A program made the position numbers and the translations under genes. Below the pieces are notes generated by a model. It did no database searches. It was not told the DNA's origin and saw nothing but the letters and a program-made list of their open reading frames with translations. A DNA stretch of 64,000 bases, from positions 81,462,931 to 81,526,930 of the forward strand of contig OX375872.1 in the NCBI GenBank assembly GCA_947359465.1, in the 5' to 3' direction. Within the stretch, counting starts at the first letter, position 1. Every line of letters begins with the position of its first letter. Positions 61,301-64,000 of this stretch are shown here, in pieces. The DNA is from Metellina segmentata (Eukaryota > Arthropoda > Arachnida > Araneae > Tetragnathidae).

Positions 61301-62213
61301 TAAATCAATGACCTTAAAAATACAAGTTTCCCATTTGCAAGTTGCACACAAAAGGAGCTTAGCGCATAACAGCTCGAGAAATATTTCTAATCAAATTTAA
61401 ACTGAATTCATTTTTAAATGCTTTTAAAACGTACGCTTAACTGTCTACATCTATTAAATGGTATATTTACTTTTATTGTATTGCAGTTTCTTGATATTAA
61501 ATTATTTCATAAGCTAATAAATTTCTTGTACATTGTATGCATTCTATTTAGCGACAGATATATTTACCATGCCACTGTTTACACCAAGGTTTTTACGTTA
61601 ACCCTCCTGTTGTCTCGACGAGGTGTCAAAACCGACCAGGTCTTGATGGATAAGATACCTCGTCATAAGAAGATACGAATCTCCATCTTGCTGTCATCAT
61701 CAAAAAATCGCCAATACCTTGATGACGAGATATCTCGTCGAAACCACTTGGAGAGTTAACTCACTTTTTCATAAAAGAAACTTACTTATCAGGCCAAGGA
61801 ATTGCTAAAAACTGTTGCCACCATCTTCCAACAACAATTGTTACATAAAAACCCAGTACAAAAGATAATGGAATTAAATCAGTGAAGGCTTCGCAGTAGA
61901 TGGCAAGCTTTTCAAATGTTCTGAAAAGTTAGAGAAAAAAAATAGTTATGCATTATTTAACCACTAATTTACTAAATAAATCGAACACTTTAACAAGTTA
62001 CTGCTCCATAAAAAAGTATGACAATTTTACTTACGCACGATTATCGTCACTTAAAATAAATCTGTAGAGAACTAGCAGAAAGTAGTAGAGTAATACGAAG
62101 ATCACCATCTCCTTGTAGAGAAGCTTGTAAATACTTCCTCTCCACCGCGTTAAAAGCTTGGCGAATCCACAAAGGCGAGCCTTCGACACGTGAAGTGAAT
62201 ATGTTACAGTCAT
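48630..62213 (-). CDS. Bestrophin, calcium-activated chloride channel, complete
   Basis: Nine coding exons join to 609 codons plus stop with all phases consistent. Bestrophins are pentameric plasma-membrane anion channels opened by calcium. Start MTVTYSLHV is the canonical N-terminus; [13 protein letters not shown] (24-36) precedes the first membrane helix. Pore neck I76, F80 and F84 ([11 protein letters not shown]) and aperture I205 are present; [12 protein letters not shown] follows at 232-243. The calcium clasp [11 protein letters not shown] lies at 296-306, aligning in number with human BEST1. From about residue 368 the tail is 242 residues, rich in Ser, Pro, Asp and Glu, probably disordered, ending [10 protein letters not shown]. 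No frameshift or stop. Which arthropod paralogue (Best1-like or other) is not decided. Introns hold many TEs. Confidence 0.96.
49360..50322 (-). other. Bestrophin intron 8 with SINE family A copies
   Basis: A partial copy at 49484-49555 (GGTTTTATGGCGCAAGGGTA) and a fuller one at 49560-49830 (GGGTTTTATGGAGCAAGAGC, CAAGCTGCGCCAAATG) lie in tandem. The rest is AT-rich intron. Confidence 0.8.
50323..50474 (-). CDS. Bestrophin coding exon 8
   Basis: Acceptor TTCCAG| and donor TTGA|GTAAGA. Encodes [20 protein letters not shown] and [15 protein letters not shown], end of the conserved core. Confidence 0.95.
50650..50730 (-). CDS. Bestrophin coding exon 7 (calcium clasp)
   Basis: 27 codons, phase 0: [20 protein letters not shown] then CLDRNLQ. 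Holds Q293, N296, D301 and D304, the clasp positions known from vertebrate structures. Confidence 0.97.
50820..50950 (+). repeat. SINE family A copy, partial
   Basis: TCTGGGTTTAGTGGCACAAG then GGACAAGCTGCTCTAAGCCC, in bestrophin intron 6. Confidence 0.7.
51049..52037 (+). mobile_element. Mariner-type element, internally deleted, TA-flanked
   Basis: Ends CGAGGGCAGTAGATAAAGTA and inverse (TACTTTATTTACAACCCTCG-like), each followed by a TGGCAAC word, flanked by TA (51047-51048, 52038-52039). Frames at 51297-51955 read [32 protein letters not shown], then [11 protein letters not shown] (second Asp) and [20 protein letters not shown] (third Asp); the first-Asp region is missing and frames are broken. 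In bestrophin intron 6. Confidence 0.87.
52290..52350 (+). repeat. SINE family A 5' fragment
   Basis: GATTTGGGTTTTATGGCGCA then AGGTCCAATAATGG, then unrelated AT-rich sequence to about 52850. Confidence 0.65.
52850..53960 (-). pseudogene. Jockey-type LINE reverse transcriptase relic
   Basis: Minus strand, in broken frames: [20 protein letters not shown], then [20 protein letters not shown] (RT palm region before the catalytic YxDD), QEEG-QGSIL-like sequence near 53490, LYVNDL (degenerate YVDDL; catalytic Asp changed to Asn) near 53400, [20 protein letters not shown] (53290-53230), [14 protein letters not shown] and LDYGC-like at the C-terminus. 5' and 3' ends absent. In bestrophin intron 6, same orientation as the host gene. 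Confidence 0.88.
54313..54465 (-). CDS. Bestrophin coding exon 6
   Basis: 51 codons, phase 0: [20 protein letters not shown] and [17 protein letters not shown]. Acceptor ATTACAG|, donor AAA|GTAAGT. Confidence 0.97.
54583..54660 (-). CDS. Bestrophin coding exon 5
   Basis: 26 codons, phase 0. Encodes [20 protein letters not shown] then TQ. Acceptor CTTGTAG|, donor CAG|GTAAAT. Confidence 0.96.
54937..56560. mobile_element. Element with about 200-bp terminal inverted repeats, no protein
   Basis: 54937-55137 and 56360-56560 are inverted copies starting CGATCGTAATTGCACAATTT on the left (inverse CGATCGCAATTGCACAATTT on the right), with TAAGGGGCCGTCTTCATATT and TTTATCACAAATCTG inside. The interior includes a SINE (55920-56232) and AT-rich sequence with no recognised ORF. 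In bestrophin intron 4. Superfamily unknown. Confidence 0.82.
55920..56232 (-). repeat. SINE family B with TATAGTGGTTAAG head
   Basis: Body words GAGGACAACACCACATAATT and CCAACGCAAGGACTTTCGGC, then head ending CCACTATACCGG (inverse gives the A-box) with a degenerate B-box in AGGATTTGAACCAGG. Same head type as 16385-16695. Confidence 0.85.
56625..56890 (+). repeat. SINE family A, two copies
   Basis: TTTTATGGCGTAAGGGTCAC with GCCAAGCTGTGCCTAACACA (first) and TTTTTATGGCACAAGGGCCA with GACAAAGCTGCGTCAA (second). Confidence 0.78.
56935..57320 (+). pseudogene. Tc1-type element, 5' fragment
   Basis: Tc1-like terminal sequence CACTACTGTTTGTGAAAATT then GCATCACCATG, and a start [14 protein letters not shown] (ATG near 57177) followed out of frame by [21 protein letters not shown] residues (HTH region). 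The rest of the transposase is missing. It ends within about 30 bp of the splice donor of bestrophin exon 4. Confidence 0.75.
57349..57503 (-). CDS. Bestrophin coding exon 4 (aperture)
   Basis: Acceptor AAATAG| and donor GAT|GTAAGT. Encodes [20 protein letters not shown] and [13 protein letters not shown], with I205. A Tc1 fragment lies close to its donor. Confidence 0.95.
57897..58127. repeat. TTAA-type palindromic MITE
   Basis: TCAACCCTTCTGTTGGTTGC at the left; interior TGATAACGAGATATCTCGTT and TGATGAACGAGATATCTCGT; right end decayed (CACTTAGATTGTTAA). In bestrophin intron 3. Confidence 0.8.
58238..58310 (+). repeat. SINE family A 5' fragment
   Basis: TTTATATTTTATGGCGCAAG then GACAAGCTGCGCCAAACACC. 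Confidence 0.75.
58401..60306 (+). mobile_element. Mariner-like element with about 370-bp terminal inverted repeats
   Basis: Starts CAGGGTGGTCATAAAAAAAC and ends GTTTTTTAGGACCACCCTG. The inverted similarity continues inward to about 58790 and 59935, including CCGATCGAGATGAGATTTCA, CCTAAAGAGCGTTGGAACGA and AACCACGATCGGGGCCCACG with their inverse partners. Encloses a dead transposase. Right flank TA; left flank TATG, so the duplication has decayed. In bestrophin intron 3. Confidence 0.9.
58900..59920 (+). pseudogene. DUF4817/mariner-type transposase, broken
   Basis: N-terminal HTH block [20 protein letters not shown] then [16 protein letters not shown] (58975-59085), then an open frame 59181-59789: [20 protein letters not shown] (first Asp), [40 protein letters not shown] (second Asp) and [20 protein letters not shown] (third Asp). 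A short stretch before VWMQDG appears deleted relative to the family. Frame breaks near 59100 and 59785; the C-terminus ([17 protein letters not shown]) continues in another frame. Confidence 0.92.
60448..60614 (-). CDS. Bestrophin coding exon 3
   Basis: Acceptor TTGAAG| and donor GCAG|GTAAGG. Encodes [20 protein letters not shown] and [18 protein letters not shown]. Acceptor chosen because it keeps the phase and the spacing after WPD. Confidence 0.93.
60717..60766. repeat. Short hairpin with perfect 21-bp arms
   Basis: Left arm starts ATCTAGCATATTAACGGTTA and its exact inverse follows after 8 bp. Could be a minimal MITE relic or stem-loop; in bestrophin intron 2. Confidence 0.85.
60785..60860 (+). 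repeat. SINE family A 5' fragment
   Basis: TTGGTTTTTATTTCGCGAGG then GACCAAGATGCTCCAAACGA. The remaining part of intron 2 to 61597 is AT-rich without features. Confidence 0.65.
61598..61759. repeat. TTAA-bounded palindromic MITE, shortest copy
   Basis: Starts TTAACCCTCCTGTTGTCTCG and ends AAACCACTTGGAGAGTTAA, giving TTAA at both edges; interior CCTTGATGACGAGATATCTC. It ends about 26 bp from bestrophin exon 2. Confidence 0.9.
61786..61920 (-). CDS. Bestrophin coding exon 2 (pore neck)
   Basis: Acceptor TTTCAG| and donor GATAA|GTAAGT. Encodes [20 protein letters not shown] then [16 protein letters not shown]; contains I76, F80, F84. Confidence 0.96.
62035..62213 (-). CDS. Bestrophin coding exon 1
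   Basis: ATG at 62213-62211; 59 codons plus two bases to donor GTGC|GTAAGT. Covers the N-terminal helix and first membrane segment ([17 protein letters not shown]). The frame is open upstream but the MTVTYS start is the conserved one; position 10 is Ser rather than Ala. Confidence 0.94.
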
Positions 62214-62482
62214 GATTATTTGATAACCACAAATGCAAAACTTAAAATGGCAAGATAAACTACATTTCAAGTAACTCTTGCCCTTTATATTTCTTGAATC
62301 AAAACCTTTCAAATGCAGACCACTTTATAATCGAAGTTTTCTTCAATTTAAAATGCACTGTACTAAGTTTATTATAATTCTCACACAACGATGTTTGCTT
62401 TTAACTTCAGAGTACATGAAAATATCAGTCTCAAACCAATGCCAAAGCACAATCTACGGTCAATTAAAATACTGATAACATA
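62214..62482 (-). promoter_or_regulatory. Sequence upstream of the bestrophin start codon
   Basis: AT-rich. A possible 3' splice site, GCCATTTTAAG|, about 35 bp before the ATG suggests a spliced 5' UTR. No TATA box asserted. Confidence 0.3.
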
Positions 62483-62833
62483 TTAACGATAGTCTGCTGC
62501 TCGCTGTAGACAAAAAAGCCGCATGTGTCTTCTTAAAACAGAAGAATTAAAGGACGCACTTCTTTTGAAGTTGCCAGACATCAGACTTGAGCATTTCAAG
62601 TATCCAGCTGAATCTGCCAAGGGGACCAGAAGTCGTGGCCCAGAGCCACAGCAACTTGACTGATAGGAAAATAAACTTGCATAGCGACAGCCGTATAGTA
62701 AGGAATTAACATGCGTGGCTAAATTATAGAGCACAGTATTCACTTTGGACTTCAGAACAAGTACTTTTAAGAAAATACTTGCAGCACTCACAGCAACTTT
62801 AGGGGTTGTTTCAGAGTAAGGCGAATGGTAAAC
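62483..62833 (-). other. Open, less AT-rich segment: candidate 5' exon, unproven
   Basis: Minus-strand frame open for 351 bases from a good acceptor (TTTTTCATTACAG|) to TAA; inside is a strong-looking donor (GCT|GTGAGT) about 45 bases in. The predicted peptide matches no family I recognise. It could be a bestrophin 5' UTR exon or part of an unrecognised repeat. Confidence 0.3.
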
Positions 62834-63459
62834 CTGTAATGAAAAATTCTATATTAAATGTTTAATTTATCAGATATGAATAAATCATTATGAACAATAG
62901 TAATTAAGAACCAAGCAAAAAATTTATAATGAGATTTATTTTTAAACGCCTTCTTAACAAAAAATTCAATTTCAAAATTCAATTTGAAGACATTAGGTTT
63001 GGATTCGTTTGATGGCGCAAGGTCCAGAATACGTAGACATTAGATGTGACAAGCTCCTTTTTCTGGCATTCCCAGGTATATAAACAAATTCTAGTTTGGT
63101 TGAGTTGTTTCTTATATGGTGCAAGGTCTCATTTTTCTAGGCATAAAGGTATATTCAAGACTAAGTACATAGTTTAAAAATAATAAATATTTTTTTATTG
63201 ATTTCAATACACTAAGTAATTTACTTCAATGAAGCGTTGTTTGATCTATTGTCCAACTATATTTGGGTATGTGTTTTCTTTGGATCATACAGAGACAATA
63301 AATAAAAACACTCCAGGTATATTAAAGCTGCTATGAAGTATACGAGATCCAAGGTCGATGAAAAGTATTAGACTTTATATTTATTGCGTTAAGTAGTTGC
63401 AGCCCGGAGACAGGTTGGTTAATTTCGGTTAAATGGCGCAAGTTCTCGTTTGTTGGAAC
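62834..63459 (+). repeat. AT-rich upstream region with three SINE family A fragments
   Basis: Fragments at 62994-63065 (TTTGATGGCGCAAGGTCCAG, GACAAGCTCC), 63090-63150 (TATATGGTGCAAGGTCTC) and 63410-63459 (GTTAAATGGCGCAAGTTCTC). Confidence 0.6.
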
Positions 63460-64000
63460 TTCTCAAGTTATGTATAAACCTTTTGATCCAGGCTACTATT
63501 CGGATGTTCTTCCGAAGAGAACTGAAGGTTTCAATCTTCATAAGTGGCTCAATTGGAGAGGATGTGCAAAACTTCTGAGAAATGTCCATCTTTTTCTGAT
63601 TTTCTTAAGTTATCGTCTATTTCTCTTGCTTCTCGGGGCCAGACATCTCTATCTTGTGTCAACCAGGGAGGACCAAACCACCACAAAATGTCCATTTTCA
63701 GATCGATAATTGATCGTCCTCTAGTCAGTCGGTCTGCAGGATTGTCACGACCTGGACAATGTCGCCAGTTCACAGGATCAGTCAAGCTTTGGATTTCTAA
63801 CACTCGGTTGCTCACGAAGGGTTTCCAATAATTGGAAGAGCTTTGAATCCAATGTAGTACAATGTTTGAGTCAGTCCACAAAAAAAGGTTCATGAAGCTT
63901 ATTTTAAGAACGGAAGTAATATGCCTTTCAAGTCTTGCTCCTATAATTGCCCCCATGAGTTTCAATCTTGGTAAGCTTAAACGTTTTATGGGAGCTAATC
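63460..64000 (-). pseudogene. BEL/Pao LTR retrotransposon pol fragment, runs off the right edge
   Basis: Minus strand from the window edge: LMGAIIGARLERHITSVLKI, FLWTDSNIVLHWIQSSSNYW, FVSNRVLEIQSLTDPVNWRH, DNPADRLTRG and WWFGPPWLTQD, the RNase H to linker segment of BEL/Pao polyproteins, open to 63549. Beyond that a frame change leads to NIRIVAWIKR-like residues and then a SINE. RT and integrase cores are not in the window. Whether it is a full element to the right cannot be told. Confidence 0.88.

Overview
This is a stretch of an AT-rich arthropod genome, most likely an arachnid and probably a spider. Evidence: split genes with standard GT/AG introns, two genes whose proteins are clearly animal, an exceptional load of decayed Tc1/mariner, hAT, BEL/Pao and jockey-type elements, and two abundant tRNA-derived SINE families. 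The species call is inference from the transposon repertoire; arthropod is much safer.

Two host genes are present, both on the minus strand. (1) 39110 to 953 and beyond the left edge: the first six coding exons of tyrosine hydroxylase (TH, pale in flies), the rate-limiting enzyme of catecholamine synthesis. They encode the N-terminus with the RRRS phosphorylation motif, the ACT regulatory domain and the start of the catalytic domain. Exon 1 is separated from exon 2 by an intron of about 34 kb that fills most of the window. (2) 62213 to 48630: a complete bestrophin chloride channel gene in nine coding exons (609 codons), with pore-neck residues I76/F80/F84, aperture I205 and the acidic calcium clasp all at the same numbers as in human BEST1.

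Layout. 1-5 kb: TH exons 6 to 2 with MITEs and a Tc1 relic. 5-39 kb: TH intron 1. It holds a full-length dead hAT element (9404-13253) that carries a solo BEL-type LTR and a TA-flanked TIR element, the latter holding a foldback hairpin; a second TIR element inside a TA microsatellite (15998-18652); Tc1 and mariner copies; several tandem arrays (191 bp, 29 bp, about 155 bp, about 300 bp, about 700 bp units); and a family of TTAA-bounded MITEs built of GACGAGATATCTCGTC palindromes. 39.1-39.3 kb: probable TH promoter/5' UTR. 39.3-48.6 kb: intergenic, with SINE clusters, two dead transposons, a 200-N gap and another mariner relic. 48.6-62.2 kb: bestrophin, whose introns hold a long-TIR mariner-type element, a 1.6-kb long-TIR element, a mariner, a jockey-like LINE, SINEs and MITEs. 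62.2-64 kb: upstream region with a BEL/Pao pol fragment at the right edge.

No bacterial-type features, CRISPR arrays or convincing free-standing RNA genes are seen. The most unusual material is in the repeats: nested insertions with exact target duplications, the palindromic TTAA MITE family, and SINEs that share a body but carry different tRNA-like heads.
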